DNA of 64,000 nucleotides from Methylocystis sp. ATCC 49242 (lineage in GTDB: Bacteria; Pseudomonadota; Alphaproteobacteria; Rhizobiales; Beijerinckiaceae): assembly GCF_000188155.2 (NCBI RefSeq), contig NZ_KE124774.1:1246356-1310355 (forward strand), read 5' to 3'. Positions 37,402 to 46,909 of the stretch are shown one piece after another. Position 1 is the first letter of the stretch; every line of letters begins with the position of its first letter. A model generated the notes under the pieces. It was not told the DNA's origin and searched no databases. It saw only the letters and a list, made by a program, of their open reading frames with translations. The translations under genes and the position numbers were made by a program.

Positions 37402-37758
37402 ATGAAGCACTGGAGCGCGGCGGCTGTCATCGGATTTTTCGTCGCTTTCTCGCCGATCTGCGCGCAGGCGGGCGTCGGCGTGCATGTGGAAGCCGCCATG
37501 GAGCACGCTCGGGAGGCGATCGAAGACGGCGCGAAGGGCGACGCCGAGGAAATCCTCGTCCATGTCTCGAGCGCGCTTGGCCACGCCCGCGAGGCTCTGC
37601 ACGAGAAGGCGGTCGAAATGGACCGCGCCGCGAACAAGCTGCTGCACAACGCGATCCGCCACCTGCGAAAGGCGGAGATGCGCGCGCGCTTCGGGGACGT
37701 CGCCAGCGCAACGAAACATTCGGTCGACGCGCTGACAGAATTGAAAAAGATCAGGTAA
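37402..37758 (+). CDS. SmbP-like small periplasmic metal-binding protein
   Basis: 118 aa. Signal peptide to about residue 23 (FFVAFSPICAQAG), then helical repeats rich in His and Glu with the pattern HAREAI/HVSSALGHAREALHE, HNAIRHLRKAE and ATKHSVDALTEL. This heptad-like histidine spacing is that of Nitrosomonas SmbP-type proteins, which bind copper and other metals as a helical bundle. RBS GGAGGA lies upstream. A role in copper handling would fit a methanotroph, but this is inference. Confidence 0.7.
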   Translation: MKHWSAAAVIGFFVAFSPICAQAGVGVHVEAAMEHAREAIEDGAKGDAEEILVHVSSALGHAREALHEKAVEMDRAANKLLHNAIRHLRKAEMRARFGDVASATKHSVDALTELKKIR

Positions 37759-37762
37759 GGCG

Positions 37763-38245
37763 TCAGTCGCCGCAATTCAGCTCGATATTGCCGATGCGCT
37801 CCTGAGCGCCGAGGCGCGCCTTGAGGGTGATCTTGCCTATACAGGCGGCGTCTCGGAGGTACAGCGCCTTCACCGCCTTGCCATCCTTGAAGAACAGGGA
37901 TTTGAACTTGCGGCTGGCGATGGTGCGCCCCTTCTCGTTGACAACGGATATGATCAGCGGCCCCTTCACATTGGCCTCGGCCGGCGTGCTGGTCAGGGAC
38001 ACGGTAACGAGGAGGTCATTCGCTGGCTGTTTGGCGTCGCCCTCGCCGATCATGGTGTTCCAGCCGCTGAAGGGCGCCGGCGACGCTATATTGTCGGAGA
38101 GTATTCCCGTTCCCTCGTAAAACAGGCGCGCCTCCACTCCTGAAATGACTGCGGAAGCGGTCGAGTTGTTTTTCTCCCCGCCCCAGGCGAGCGGCAAGCT
38201 GGCGAAAAAGGCGATGGAGCAAGCAAAAATATGGCTGATTTTCAT
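37763..38245 (-). CDS. exported hypothetical protein
   Basis: 160 aa from MKISHIFACSIAFFASLPLA, with AGGA six bases before ATG 38245. The signal peptide ends near residue 25 (AWGG). The mature protein is mainly beta-strand (LLVTVSLTSTPAEANVKGPL, IGKITLKARLGAQERIGNIE), with two cysteines (DAACIG, LNCGD) that may form a disulphide. No family recognised. Convergent with the SmbP-like gene. Confidence 0.6.
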   Translation of the reverse strand: MKISHIFACSIAFFASLPLAWGGEKNNSTASAVISGVEARLFYEGTGILSDNIASPAPFSGWNTMIGEGDAKQPANDLLVTVSLTSTPAEANVKGPLIISVVNEKGRTIASRKFKSLFFKDGKAVKALYLRDAACIGKITLKARLGAQERIGNIELNCGD

Positions 38246-38344
38246 CGGCGTTCCTATGAGAGACATCTGTCTTCTATCAAGGAGAAAACGCCGGATACAG
38301 GCTAAACGATCCGTCATCGCGCAGAATTTGGCGAGAGGACGCCA

Positions 38345-38968
38345 GTGACCGATTTCAACGAGCTCGCGAAAGCTTTTGTCACCCTGCTCGTCGTGGTGGA
38401 GCCGCTCGGCCTCGCACCGATCTTTCTCGCCGCGACGGCCGGACGCGGCGAGCGTTCGCGCGCGCGAATCGCCGCCCGCGCCTGTTTCTACGCCTTCGCG
38501 ATTCTCGCCGGCGCGGCGCTCGGGGGCGAGCGGCTGCTTCACGCGATGGGCATCACCCTGCCCGCCTTTCATATCGCCGGCGGGCTGCTTTTGTTTTCCA
38601 TCGCGTCTGAAATGGTGCTCGGCGTGCGCATCCGTCGGGAGGCGGACGCCGCTGCGCAGGCGGTCGAGGAAAACGGCCGTCACATTGCCGCCTTCCCGCT
38701 CGCGATCCCCCTGATGGCGGGACCGGGCGCCATCACGGCGACCTTGCTGATCGCGGGAAAGATGGCCGGAGACCCCACGCGGCTTGCCGGCCTGTTGGGC
38801 GCGATTGCGGTGGTGATCGCGATCTCGTTTCTGGTCTGCATTTTGGCCGGACGCGTCGAACGCGTCTTCGGGACCGCGGTCAATATCGTCATGGCCAAGC
38901 TGCTCGGCGTGATCCTCGCGTCGCTTGCCGTGCAGTTCGTCATGGATGGGGCGCGGAGCCTTCTTTAA
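38345..38968 (+). CDS. MarC-family integral membrane protein
   Basis: 207 aa starting at GTG 38345. Six membrane helices with the MarC hallmarks: the entry FVTLLVVVEPLGLAPIFLA, LHAMGITLPAFHIAGGLLLF and FPLAIPLMAGPGAITATLLI. Members were once linked to multiple antibiotic resistance but their transport role is unproven. Single gene, convergent with petC. Confidence 0.9.
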   Translation: MTDFNELAKAFVTLLVVVEPLGLAPIFLAATAGRGERSRARIAARACFYAFAILAGAALGGERLLHAMGITLPAFHIAGGLLLFSIASEMVLGVRIRREADAAAQAVEENGRHIAAFPLAIPLMAGPGAITATLLIAGKMAGDPTRLAGLLGAIAVVIAISFLVCILAGRVERVFGTAVNIVMAKLLGVILASLAVQFVMDGARSLL

Positions 38969-38985
38969 GCCCGCGCCCCCGATGC

Positions 38986-39840
38986 TCAATGCGCCACGTT
39001 CGACCAGATCTTGCGCTTGGTGAAATAGAGCAAGCCGGCGAACACGATCAGGAAGGACAGGACGCCGAGGCCAATGCGCTTGCGCGTCTCCAGATGCGGT
39101 TCCGCTACCCACATCAGGAAGGCAGCGACGTCCTTGGAGTATTGATCGATCGTCTGCGGCGCGCCGTCGTCATAGGTCACCGATCCATCGGCGAGCGGCG
39201 GCGGCATGCCGATGCGGCGGCCCGGCACGTAAGGATCGTAGAACTGGCCGGTGGGCAGCTTCACATCCGGCGGCGGGTCCGAATAACCTTCCATCAGCGA
39301 GACGATGTAATCGACCCCGTGCTCCTGATAGGCGAGGCCCGGCAACGCGTCGAAGAGAAAGGTCGGGAAGCCCCGCGAATAACCGCGCGCCTTTGCGAGC
39401 ACCGACATGTCCGGCGGATAGGCGCCCGACATCGCCGCGCGCGCCGCCTGTTCATTCGCGAAGGGCGGCGGGAAACGGTCGCTGGGACGGCCGGGACGGT
39501 CGAAATATTCGCCCGTGTCGTTCGGACCGTCCTTGATCTTGTAGCTCGCGGCAAGCTCCGCAACTTCCTTCTCGGAAAACTCCGGTCCGCCCGGCTGGCC
39601 GAGGTTGCGGAAGGCGAGCATCTTGATCGAGTGGCAGCTGGAGCAGACTTCCTTGTAGACCTTGAAGCCTCGGCGCAATTGCGCCTTGTCGTAGCGGCCG
39701 AAGACGCCGGCGAAGCTCCACTCTTGCCGATTAGGTTTTTCCTCATGCTTCGGGCTATCGCTCGCATGGGCGGGGGCGGCCAACGCGGCAAGCGCCAGAG
39801 CGACGCCCGAAATGAGAGAGAAAGTCAGTCGGCGCTTCAT
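38986..39840 (-). CDS. petC: cytochrome c1 of the bc1 complex
   Basis: 284 aa from MKRRLTFSLISGVALALAAL. Signal peptide (to ASA/AHA near residue 26), one haem site CSSCH near residue 65, axial-Met region SVTYDDGAPQTIDQYSKDVA / MPPPLADG, and a C-terminal anchor helix (IGLGVLSFLIVFAGLLYFTK). Passes electrons from the Rieske protein to soluble cytochrome c on the periplasmic side. Last gene of the petABC operon. Confidence 0.96.
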   Translation of the reverse strand: MKRRLTFSLISGVALALAALAAPAHASDSPKHEEKPNRQEWSFAGVFGRYDKAQLRRGFKVYKEVCSSCHSIKMLAFRNLGQPGGPEFSEKEVAELAASYKIKDGPNDTGEYFDRPGRPSDRFPPPFANEQAARAAMSGAYPPDMSVLAKARGYSRGFPTFLFDALPGLAYQEHGVDYIVSLMEGYSDPPPDVKLPTGQFYDPYVPGRRIGMPPPLADGSVTYDDGAPQTIDQYSKDVAAFLMWVAEPHLETRKRIGLGVLSFLIVFAGLLYFTKRKIWSNVAH

Positions 39841-39880
39841 CGACGGATCCTGTTCGGCGTTCTTTCGCGCATCAAGCATG

Positions 39881-41110
39881 TCAGGCTCCCCGGCTCGCGA
39901 CGGCGGCCTCGATCGACTCGGGCACCGGATCGGGCTTCTCCCGCTTGCCGAGCAACGGCAGAATCACCAGGAAGTGCAGGAAATAATAGGTCGCAAGGAT
40001 ACGCGCGGCCCAGAGATAGACGCCCTCAGCCGGCTGCGCGCCGAGATAGCCGAGCCCGATGCAGACGGCGACGAACACCCAGTACAGCTTGCGGAAGACG
40101 GGACGATAGGTCGCCGACTTGACCTTCGAAGTGTCGAGCCAGGGCAGCGCCGCCGTGATGAGAATCGACAGGAACAACGCAATGACGCCAAGCAGCTTGT
40201 TCGGTATCGCGCGCAGGATCGCGTAGAACGGCAGGAAATACCATTCCGGCACGATATGCGGCGGCGTCACCAGCGGATTGGCCTCGATGTAATTGTCGGG
40301 ATGGCCAAGGTAATTCGGCACGAAGAAGGTCATCCAGGCGTAGAGAACGAGGAAGGCCCCGATCGCGAAACCGTCCTTCATGGTGGCGTAGGGCGTAAAG
40401 GGAACGGTTTCCTTCTCGACGTCCTTCACCTCGACGCCCGCCGGATTGTTCTGCCCCGTCACATGCAGCGCCCAGACGTGCAGGGCCACGATCGCGACGA
40501 TGATGAAGGGCAAGAGGTAATGCAGGGCGAAGAAGCGGTTCAGCGTCGGATTGTCGACCGAATAGCCGCCGAGCAGCCAGGTTGTGATCGAGGTTCCGAC
40601 GACCGGGATGGCCGAGAAGAGATTGGTGATGACGGTCGCGGCCCAGAACGACATCTGGCCCCAGGGCAGCACATAGCCGAGGAAGCCCGTCGCCATCATG
40701 ACCATGAAGATGACGACGCCCAAAATCCAGAGCACCTCGCGCGGCTCCTTGTATGAGCCGTAATACATTCCTCGGAAGATGTGGATGTAGACCGCGAGGA
40801 AGAACATCGAGGCGCCGTTGGCGTGCGCGTAACGCAGCACCCCGCCCCAGTTCACGTCGCGCATGATCTTCTCGACGGAGTCGAAGGCAAGCGTCGTTTC
40901 GGGCGTGTAGTGCATCGCCAGCACGACGCCCGTCACGATCTGAGCGACCAGCATGAAGGACAGGATCGCTCCGAAGGTCCACATGTAGTTGAGATTCTTC
41001 GGCGTCGGATAGGCGACGAAGGAGTCATACATGAAGCTGATGATCGGCAGCCGGCGCTCCAGCCAACGGGCGAAGCCGCTCTTGGGCGTATATTGCGAAT
41101 GTCCGCTCAT
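39881..41110 (-). CDS. petB: cytochrome b of the bc1 complex
   Basis: 409 aa with eight membrane helices. Quinol-oxidation and haem-ligand segments are standard: [20 protein letters not shown] and [20 protein letters not shown] (His pairs), [33 protein letters not shown] (PEWY Qo motif). Middle gene of petABC, 41 bases before petC. Confidence 0.97.
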   Translation of the reverse strand: MSGHSQYTPKSGFARWLERRLPIISFMYDSFVAYPTPKNLNYMWTFGAILSFMLVAQIVTGVVLAMHYTPETTLAFDSVEKIMRDVNWGGVLRYAHANGASMFFLAVYIHIFRGMYYGSYKEPREVLWILGVVIFMVMMATGFLGYVLPWGQMSFWAATVITNLFSAIPVVGTSITTWLLGGYSVDNPTLNRFFALHYLLPFIIVAIVALHVWALHVTGQNNPAGVEVKDVEKETVPFTPYATMKDGFAIGAFLVLYAWMTFFVPNYLGHPDNYIEANPLVTPPHIVPEWYFLPFYAILRAIPNKLLGVIALFLSILITAALPWLDTSKVKSATYRPVFRKLYWVFVAVCIGLGYLGAQPAEGVYLWAARILATYYFLHFLVILPLLGKREKPDPVPESIEAAVASRGA

Positions 41111-41169
41111 GGAAATTTCTCGAATGCGTCGCGGGCGACAGGAGGCGGCGGGAGGGTCTTACCCCTCAC

Positions 41170-41703
41170 CTAGCCGATCTTGATCTTGGTGTCCGACAGG
41201 AAGGTATATTTCGGCACCTCGAGATTGGTCGGCGCCGGACCGCTGCGAATGCGGCCCGAGACGTCGTAGGTCGAGCCGTGACAGGGGCAGAACCAGCCGT
41301 CGAATTCGCCCTCCTTGCCGGTCGGAATACAGCCGAGATGCGTGCATACGCCGATGACGACGAGCCATTCCGGTTTCTGGACGCGCTGCGAATCAGCTTC
41401 CGGGTCAGGGAGAACGGAGAGCTCCACATTCTCGGCGGCCTTGATCTCCTCGGCCGTGCGGTGGCGCACGAAGACCGGCTTGCCGCGCCATTTCACGGTG
41501 ACGATCTGACCTTCGGGAATGGCGGAAAGGTCGACCTCCGTCGAGGCCAGAGCCAGCGTGGACGCGTCCGGGTTCATTTGCGCGATCAGCGGCCAGACCG
41601 CCGCTCCGGCCGCGCCGACGGCCGCCGTCCCCGTGGCGATGTAGAGAATGTCGCGGCGGTTCGCCTCCGCCGACGGTTTTGCGCTTACGTCCCTGGTGCC
41701 CAC
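41170..41703 (-). CDS. petA: Rieske iron-sulfur protein of the bc1 complex
   Basis: 177 aa. N-terminal twin-Arg-free anchor: [20 protein letters not shown] is followed by a soluble Rieske domain with the cluster motifs CTHLGCIP (residues near 132) and CPCHGSTYD (near 152). All cluster ligands, the disulphide cysteines and the GS residues are present. First gene of petABC. Confidence 0.96.
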   Translation of the reverse strand: MGTRDVSAKPSAEANRRDILYIATGTAAVGAAGAAVWPLIAQMNPDASTLALASTEVDLSAIPEGQIVTVKWRGKPVFVRHRTAEEIKAAENVELSVLPDPEADSQRVQKPEWLVVIGVCTHLGCIPTGKEGEFDGWFCPCHGSTYDVSGRIRSGPAPTNLEVPKYTFLSDTKIKIG

Positions 41704-41964
41704 GCTCTACCCTCTCCCAACTGCTCCGACTAAAGGCGCGCTCGGCGCAATCGTTTCACGTTTTGACCGCAAGCGCCAGATTCGCTTTGCGGTCCGCCGC
41801 TGCGGGCGCTAACTGTGGTCTGCGCCCGCGGGCGGGATTTGTGGCGGAATTTGCGCACTATGTCCACAAGTCCGCCACGGGATTTTTCGCCTTTCTCCGC
41901 GGCTTTCCGGGCTTTCGCGGCGATTTGCCGCAAATTCTCAAGATTGCGGCGGGAACCCGACGCA

Positions 41965-42441
41965 ATGACTCCCCTGACCCTCGCCCTCTACCAGCCCGAC
42001 ATTCCCCAGAACGCCGGCGCGATGCTGCGGACATGCGCGTGCCTCGGCGCCGACGCCGCTATCATCGGGCCGGCCGGCTTTCCCGTCGCCGACCGCGATT
42101 TCCGCCGAGCGGGCATGGACTACCTCGATCAGGTGACCATTGCGCGTCACGTCTCCTTCGCGGCCTTCATGGACTGGCGAGCCCGACTCGCCGAGGCTGG
42201 CGACCGCCGCCGCCTCGTCCTGCTTTCGACCCGCGCAAGCAAAAGCTACGCCGATTGCGCATATCAGCCCGGCGATGTGCTGCTGGTCGGGCGCGAATCG
42301 GCCGGCGTCCCCGACGATGTCTTCGCCGCCGCCGACATCACCGTGCGAATCCCCATGCGGCCCGGCGCCCGGTCCCTCAATGTCGCCGTCTCGGCCGCCA
42401 TCGTGCTCAGCGAGGCGCTGCGGCAACTGGGCGCTGACTGA
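41965..42441 (+). CDS. trmL: tRNA (cytidine/uridine-34-2'-O)-methyltransferase TrmL
   Basis: 158 aa from MTPLTLALYQPDIPQNAGAM. SPOUT-fold pattern: NAGAMLRTCACLGA at the N-terminus, LVLLSTRASKSYADCAYQPG, then the knot motifs LLVGRESAGVPDDVFAAADI and IPMRPGARSLNVAVSAAIVL. Size and motifs fit TrmL (YibK), which methylates the wobble ribose in leucine tRNAs. The annotated frame can extend to 41815 but conservation begins at 41965. Divergent from petABC. Confidence 0.93.
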   Translation: MTPLTLALYQPDIPQNAGAMLRTCACLGADAAIIGPAGFPVADRDFRRAGMDYLDQVTIARHVSFAAFMDWRARLAEAGDRRRLVLLSTRASKSYADCAYQPGDVLLVGRESAGVPDDVFAAADITVRIPMRPGARSLNVAVSAAIVLSEALRQLGAD

Positions 42442-42534
42442 CTGTCGACAGGGATGTGTGCGCCCGCACAGCGGCGCGATGCATAAAAGTCTTAATATTT
42501 CGTTGCTTCAATTTATTCACGCCGGGAGGCGAAA

Positions 42535-43164
42535 ATGACTATGACCGAATTCAATGAAATGCTTGGCGTCGCCAAAAAGGTTGCGACCGTGCTCATCGGA
42601 TTGTCGCTTCCGGCGACCCTTTACGCGAAGGGCGACCAGATCTTCTACGCCGTCGGGAACCTTGGGGCGCAGCTGAAATCGGCGGAGATCGCCGGCGTGA
42701 AGCTGGAGTTCAGCGAAGCCGCCATCCGCAAATATGTGCGTCCCGACCTCTTCAGCCATCTCGACCCCGCCGAAAGACGGGCCATCGCAAACGACATGGC
42801 GGCCTTCGATGCGCGGGCGGTGGTCCGGCTGCTTAGCCTGAGCTTTCTGGACAAGCCTTGCGAGTATGAGCGCCCGACCCATGAAATGGCTCAGGAATAC
42901 GCCGCCGACATTTTCTTGCGCGAACGCGAACTCGCGGTGATCGAATTCGACGACGCCGAGCGCGACAGGATTGCCCAGAAGCTCAAAGCCAGCGGCGAAA
43001 AATCCGACATCGGTTATCCGCGGGCGTGCTACAAGGTCACGCTGACGAAGCGCGGGATGAACGTCCGGACTGCGATGATGCATGTCTTCGCCGCAAATCT
43101 GGCGACCAGTCTCGGCGAGAAGGATGCGCCTGCGGCAAAGCCGTATCAGGAAGCCAGCAATTGA
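42535..43164 (+). CDS. hypothetical protein, first of two tandem paralogues
   Basis: 209 aa, GGGAGG six bases before the ATG. A short hydrophobic segment (VATVLIGLSLPATLYA) may anchor it. The middle is charged and helical (FSHLDPAERRAIANDMAAFD, YAADIFLRERELAVIEFDDA). The end has SDIGYPRACYKVTLTKRGMN followed by VRTAMMHVF, a motif shared with the next gene (SDIGYPVSCYDIELTNRGYD, VRTAVVQAM). No known family recognised. The two genes are likely a duplication with a common role. Confidence 0.65.
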   Translation: MTMTEFNEMLGVAKKVATVLIGLSLPATLYAKGDQIFYAVGNLGAQLKSAEIAGVKLEFSEAAIRKYVRPDLFSHLDPAERRAIANDMAAFDARAVVRLLSLSFLDKPCEYERPTHEMAQEYAADIFLRERELAVIEFDDAERDRIAQKLKASGEKSDIGYPRACYKVTLTKRGMNVRTAMMHVFAANLATSLGEKDAPAAKPYQEASN

Positions 43165-43345
43165 GTTTACCCCGCCGTTCGATGGCTGGCGCGGTCCGTC
43201 GATAGACGCTCCGCGCTATTTTTTTGCTGATCGCGCGGGGGCCGGCGCGACTCCCGACGAATACGTTATTCGCCTTCCGCGCGTCCCGCGCTACCCTCTA
43301 CTACTCGCGCATGTGCGACGCGCAGGGATTTTGGAGCGAATTCAT

Positions 43346-43993
43346 ATGGACAATGGATTTTTCCAGCGCTTCTTCGCGACGCTCGAGCGTTCGCTTTCCT
43401 GGCTCGAAAGCCTGTTGAAGGCCGTCTTCCTCGGCGTTCTGACCGCTGTCGTCCTGCTCAATTTCGACGTGATCACGTCGGGGTTTCGCGGGCTGGCGCA
43501 AAAGCTTCCGCTCCTTGTCGAGGTCAACGCGCTGGGCGTCGGGGCGAAATTCAGCCCCGCGGAAATCAACAGGAAGGTCAAATATTCGGAAATCACCACA
43601 AGCAATCTGCGGGCGTTTTACGGTCCGGAGCAGGCCGCCAACGCCTCGGAGGGCCTGAAGTCTCTCGATAAGAAGGGCCTCGTTCGGATAATGAATGTCG
43701 GCCTGCTGAAAAACATCTGCCAATTCGAAAAGCCAAACGCCGACATTCTCTCCGACAATGCGACGGACAAGGCGCTCGAGGAAAAGCGGCTGGTCAGGAT
43801 CATCCAGAATCCCGCGCAGACCGAAACCGTTCGGTCGCAGATCAAGCGCAACGAGATCGCAACGCACAAGCCCTCGGATATCGGCTATCCAGTCAGTTGC
43901 TACGACATCGAACTGACCAACCGCGGCTACGATGTGCGCACCGCGGTCGTGCAGGCGATGGGGGCGCGCTTCGAGCCGGACGTCGCCGAATGA
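43346..43993 (+). CDS. hypothetical protein, second of two tandem paralogues
   Basis: 215 aa from ATG 43346 (MDNGFFQRFFATLERSLSWL). One membrane helix (LLKAVFLGVLTAVVLLNFDV) replaces the shorter hydrophobic stretch of its neighbour. It then has LGVGAKFSPAEINRKVKYSE, a charged helical middle and the shared C-terminal motif SDIGYPVSCYDIELTNRG. About 180 bases separate the two genes, with a run of T and no clear promoter. Function unknown. Confidence 0.65.
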   Translation: MDNGFFQRFFATLERSLSWLESLLKAVFLGVLTAVVLLNFDVITSGFRGLAQKLPLLVEVNALGVGAKFSPAEINRKVKYSEITTSNLRAFYGPEQAANASEGLKSLDKKGLVRIMNVGLLKNICQFEKPNADILSDNATDKALEEKRLVRIIQNPAQTETVRSQIKRNEIATHKPSDIGYPVSCYDIELTNRGYDVRTAVVQAMGARFEPDVAE

Positions 43994-44085
43994 GGCGGCC
44001 GCCCTCAAATTGACAAGCCGCGCGGGGAGTTGGAAAAAAGCCGCCCATATCGGCCCTGCAATCCAACGCCCGGGAAGACGCCATC

Positions 44086-44994
44086 TTGACGGAAAGCCTG
44101 CTGGAACAGCGCAAAATAGCCGCCCGCGAGTGGTTCGAGTCGCTGCAACTTCGCATCATCGCCGCTTTCGAGACGCTCGAGGACGAAGCGCCGGGGCCGT
44201 TTTCTCCGGAGGCGACGGCACCCGGCCGCTTCAGCCTCACGCCCTGGGAGCGCACGGACCACAGCGGCGCGCCCGGCGGCGGCGGCCGCATGGGCATGAT
44301 TCATGGCCGCGTCTTCGAGAAAGCAGGCGTTCATTGCTCGACGGTCTTCGGAACGTTTCAGCCCGAATTCGCCAGGCAGATTCCCGGAGCCGCCGAGGAC
44401 CCGCGCTTTTTCGCCACCGGCATTTCGCTCATCGCGCATCCATGGAATCCGAATGTGCCTGCCGTGCACATGAACACGCGCTTCGTGGTGACGACGAAGG
44501 CCTGGTTCGGCGGCGGCGCCGATCTGACGCCGGTGCTCGACGCACGCCGCACACAGGACGATCCCGATACGATCGCCTTCCATGCGGCGATGCGCGGCGC
44601 CTGCGAGCGTCACCCGGTCGCGGACTACAAACGCTTCAAGGAATGGTGCGACGAATATTTCTTCCTCAAGCACCGAAACGAGCCGCGGGGAATCGGCGGC
44701 ATTTTCTACGACTATTTCAACAGCGCCGGCGACCCTGCGAACAGCGCATGGGACAGTGATTTCGCCTTCACGCGCGACGTCGGCGAGAGCTTTCTGTCGA
44801 TCTATCCGGAGCTCGTGAGGCGCAACTTCGCCACGCCGTGGAGCGAAGCCCAGCGGGACGAACAGCTCGTGCGTCGCGGGCGTTATGTCGAGTATAATCT
44901 GCTCTATGACCGCGGGACGATTTTCGGCCTCAAAACCGGGGGCAATGTGGACTCGATCCTTTCCTCCATGCCGCCGATGGTGAAATGGCCCTGA
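44086..44994 (+). CDS. hemF: oxygen-dependent coproporphyrinogen III oxidase
   Basis: 302 aa, TTG start at 44086 with GGGAAGA upstream. Motifs: [74 protein letters not shown] and [20 protein letters not shown]. Performs the oxygen-dependent decarboxylation of coproporphyrinogen III in haem synthesis. Full length. Convergent with the gtrA gene. Confidence 0.95.
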   Translation: MTESLLEQRKIAAREWFESLQLRIIAAFETLEDEAPGPFSPEATAPGRFSLTPWERTDHSGAPGGGGRMGMIHGRVFEKAGVHCSTVFGTFQPEFARQIPGAAEDPRFFATGISLIAHPWNPNVPAVHMNTRFVVTTKAWFGGGADLTPVLDARRTQDDPDTIAFHAAMRGACERHPVADYKRFKEWCDEYFFLKHRNEPRGIGGIFYDYFNSAGDPANSAWDSDFAFTRDVGESFLSIYPELVRRNFATPWSEAQRDEQLVRRGRYVEYNLLYDRGTIFGLKTGGNVDSILSSMPPMVKWP

Positions 44995-45375
44995 TCACCC
45001 GACCCTGAACGTCCAGGCCCTGTTCAGAGCGAAGGTCATGAACATTGCGATGACGGTCGTCACGACCTGCGCGGGTAGATAAGGCGCGCCCCATCGCTCC
45101 ACGAAGAGGCTCATCAGCGCGTAGGTGAGACAAAAGCCGGCGAAGGCGACGAGCGCGAAGCGCCATGTCGCCTCCCCGTGCGGACGGTCGCTCGCGAAAG
45201 TGTGTCGCCGGTTGAGCATGTAGGCGACGACCCCTCCGGCCACATAGCCGCACAGCGTCGCCGGGACCGCGCGCCAACCCGCGCCTTCGACCAGACCAAC
45301 AAGAATCGCGTAATGGACGATCGTCGCGCCGACGCCGACCGAGGCGTAGGTCGCAAGCTGCCGCGTCGTGGACAT
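44995..45375 (-). CDS. GtrA-family membrane protein
   Basis: 126 aa, four membrane helices: LATYASVGVGATIVHYAILV, ATLCGYVAGGVVAYMLNRR, ALVAFAGFCLTYALMSLFV and VVTTVIAMFMTFALNRAWTF. The NRRHTF and LNRAWTF repeats are the family mark. GtrA-type proteins are thought to flip lipid-linked sugars. Its ATG overlaps the stop of the cytochrome c gene (TAATG). Confidence 0.9.
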   Translation of the reverse strand: MSTTRQLATYASVGVGATIVHYAILVGLVEGAGWRAVPATLCGYVAGGVVAYMLNRRHTFASDRPHGEATWRFALVAFAGFCLTYALMSLFVERWGAPYLPAQVVTTVIAMFMTFALNRAWTFRVG

Positions 45376-45689
45376 TATTGGCGCGGCATCCGGGCGTAAT
45401 GCGCCGCAATGTCCGCCATCTCCGCGTCGGACATCTGGCGACTCATGTAGCGCATCTCCTTATGCGGCCGCTTGCCGGATTTGAACGCCCGCAACTGGTT
45501 GAAGAGATAGACCTCGTGCTGGCCGGCGAGATGCGGGACGTCGGCGCTTTTCGCAATTCCGTCCACGCCATGGCAGGCCGCACATTGAACGAGGATCTCG
45601 GGAAGCTCCTCCGCGCGCGCGCCGGTCGCAGCAACCGCGACGAAAAGAAAAAAGGTGGTCCTCAGGAAAATCAACGCTACCTTGACCAT
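45375..45689 (-). CDS. small class I cytochrome c
   Basis: 104 aa from MVKVALIFLRTTFFLFVAVA; signal peptide to about residue 27 (GARAEE). One haem site CAACHG near residue 38, axial Met in RYMSRQMSDAEMADIAAHYA. Size and the HLAGQHEVYLFNQLRAFKSG segment match the cytochrome c4/c553-like half domain. Likely periplasmic electron carrier. Transcribed with gtrA. Confidence 0.88.
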   Translation of the reverse strand: MVKVALIFLRTTFFLFVAVAATGARAEELPEILVQCAACHGVDGIAKSADVPHLAGQHEVYLFNQLRAFKSGKRPHKEMRYMSRQMSDAEMADIAAHYARMPRQ

Positions 45690-45850
45690 AACAGCGTCCC
45701 AAACGAGCCTGATGAGCAATGCCATGCCGAACGTCTCGCAGCAAGTTCGCAAATCCGCCGTTGGCGGGACACGGATGATTTCGGCTGATTTATCAAAACA
45801 CGACAAACGTTTCCGCCTCGGGGGCGTCAAAGTTGTCAGGGGTAATTCAC

Positions 45851-45862
45851 GTAAAATTTTAC
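45851..45862. promoter_or_regulatory. 12-bp palindrome GTAAAATTTTAC upstream of the LuxR-type gene
   Basis: A perfect palindrome in an AT-rich stretch, 87 bases before the regulator's ATG and about 160 bases from the divergent cytochrome c gene. Candidate operator for one or both genes; no binding evidence. Confidence 0.4.
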
Positions 45863-45948
45863 ATCGTTTTTCTTCAACCGGCTTCAAGAATAATAAATAT
45901 TTCATGTTTACATAATTGCCGCGAACCTCAATCGACTGCGATACCGTG

Positions 45949-46734
45949 ATGGTCCGACGCCCGAAGAACCCCCCTGCAGGAACGGTCGCCAAGCCGATCG
46001 CTAACTGGCTGGCGTCGCGGGTCGACGCGACGCTGGAGATCATCCGTCGGCTGGACAGCGTCGCGACCGCCGACGAGCTTGGCGACAGCCTGCTGGAGAT
46101 AACATCTCCTCTGGGCGTCGAGGCAATTGTGGCCGGCGTCCTCCCCTCGAGCGCGAACCACCACATGGATCACGGCGACGAAAAGACGCCGGGGCATTGG
46201 CCCGCACTGCTGACGCGTGAAGCGTTGGCGCAGAACAAACTGCAATCGGAACTGCTGATCGACCTCGAAAAGCAGACCACGCATATCTTCACCCGCGACG
46301 CCGCGACCGGCGAAGCCTCCCACCTGCGTTTCGTCTACGCGCGGGATAACGACGCAGAGGCCTGGCCGGACGGCGAACGCATCGTCTTTCCGATCGTCAC
46401 CGTCGCCGACATGCAATGCGGTTTCGCCTTCCTTGGCGAAAATCTGTCGCGTGATGAGACCGCGATGGAAATTCTGTCCTTCATCGCCAACTACGCATTC
46501 GCGCGGATGGTGAAGGTGGACAGGATGTGCAAGAGCAAGCCGAAATTGACCGACCGCCAGAGCGAAGTGCTGAAATGGGCCGCGCTCGGCAAGACCGACT
46601 GGGAGATCGCGGCGATCCTGGACGTCTCCCAGCATACGGTCGACAAATACATGCGCCAGTCCAAGGAGGCGCTCAACGCCGTCAATCGGACCGCCGCGAT
46701 CGTTCTGGCGATGCGCTACGGCCTGATTTCCTGA
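45949..46734 (+). CDS. LuxR-family transcriptional regulator with divergent sensor domain
   Basis: 261 aa from ATG 45949 (a TTG at 45916 gives 11 more). The C-terminal LuxR-type HTH is canonical: LTDRQSEVLKWAALGKTDWE, IAAILDVSQHTVDKYMRQSK, RTAAIVLAMRYGLIS. The N-terminal domain (TADELGDSLLEITSPLGVEA ... FPIVTVADMQCGFAFLGENL) has the size and place of an autoinducer-binding domain but lacks a clear WxxxY...DP pattern, so an acyl-homoserine-lactone ligand is doubtful. No luxI-like gene is in the window. Confidence 0.85.
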   Translation: MVRRPKNPPAGTVAKPIANWLASRVDATLEIIRRLDSVATADELGDSLLEITSPLGVEAIVAGVLPSSANHHMDHGDEKTPGHWPALLTREALAQNKLQSELLIDLEKQTTHIFTRDAATGEASHLRFVYARDNDAEAWPDGERIVFPIVTVADMQCGFAFLGENLSRDETAMEILSFIANYAFARMVKVDRMCKSKPKLTDRQSEVLKWAALGKTDWEIAAILDVSQHTVDKYMRQSKEALNAVNRTAAIVLAMRYGLIS

Positions 46735-46909
46735 TAGTCCTCCCCGCGTCTCGCCACGCTTGCATCGCCCGCGCCCGAATAAAGACGAGATCTGGCCGGG
46801 CGCGGAGCGCTCCCGACCATGGAAACATCGATCGTGTAATAATGAAGGGAACCGATAAGCCGGCCCCGCATCAAGATGCTACCGACGCGAAGCCCGCATT
46901 CCATAAAGA

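Noticed and set aside
37763-39112. 449-aa minus-strand open frame
   Set aside because: Only its 3' third (from 38245) has a signal peptide and protein-like sequence; the rest is antisense to marC.
45375-46166. 263-aa frame as a long cytochrome c
   Set aside because: The region before ATG 45689 crosses the intergenic AT-rich stretch and the regulator start; the signal peptide begins at 45689.
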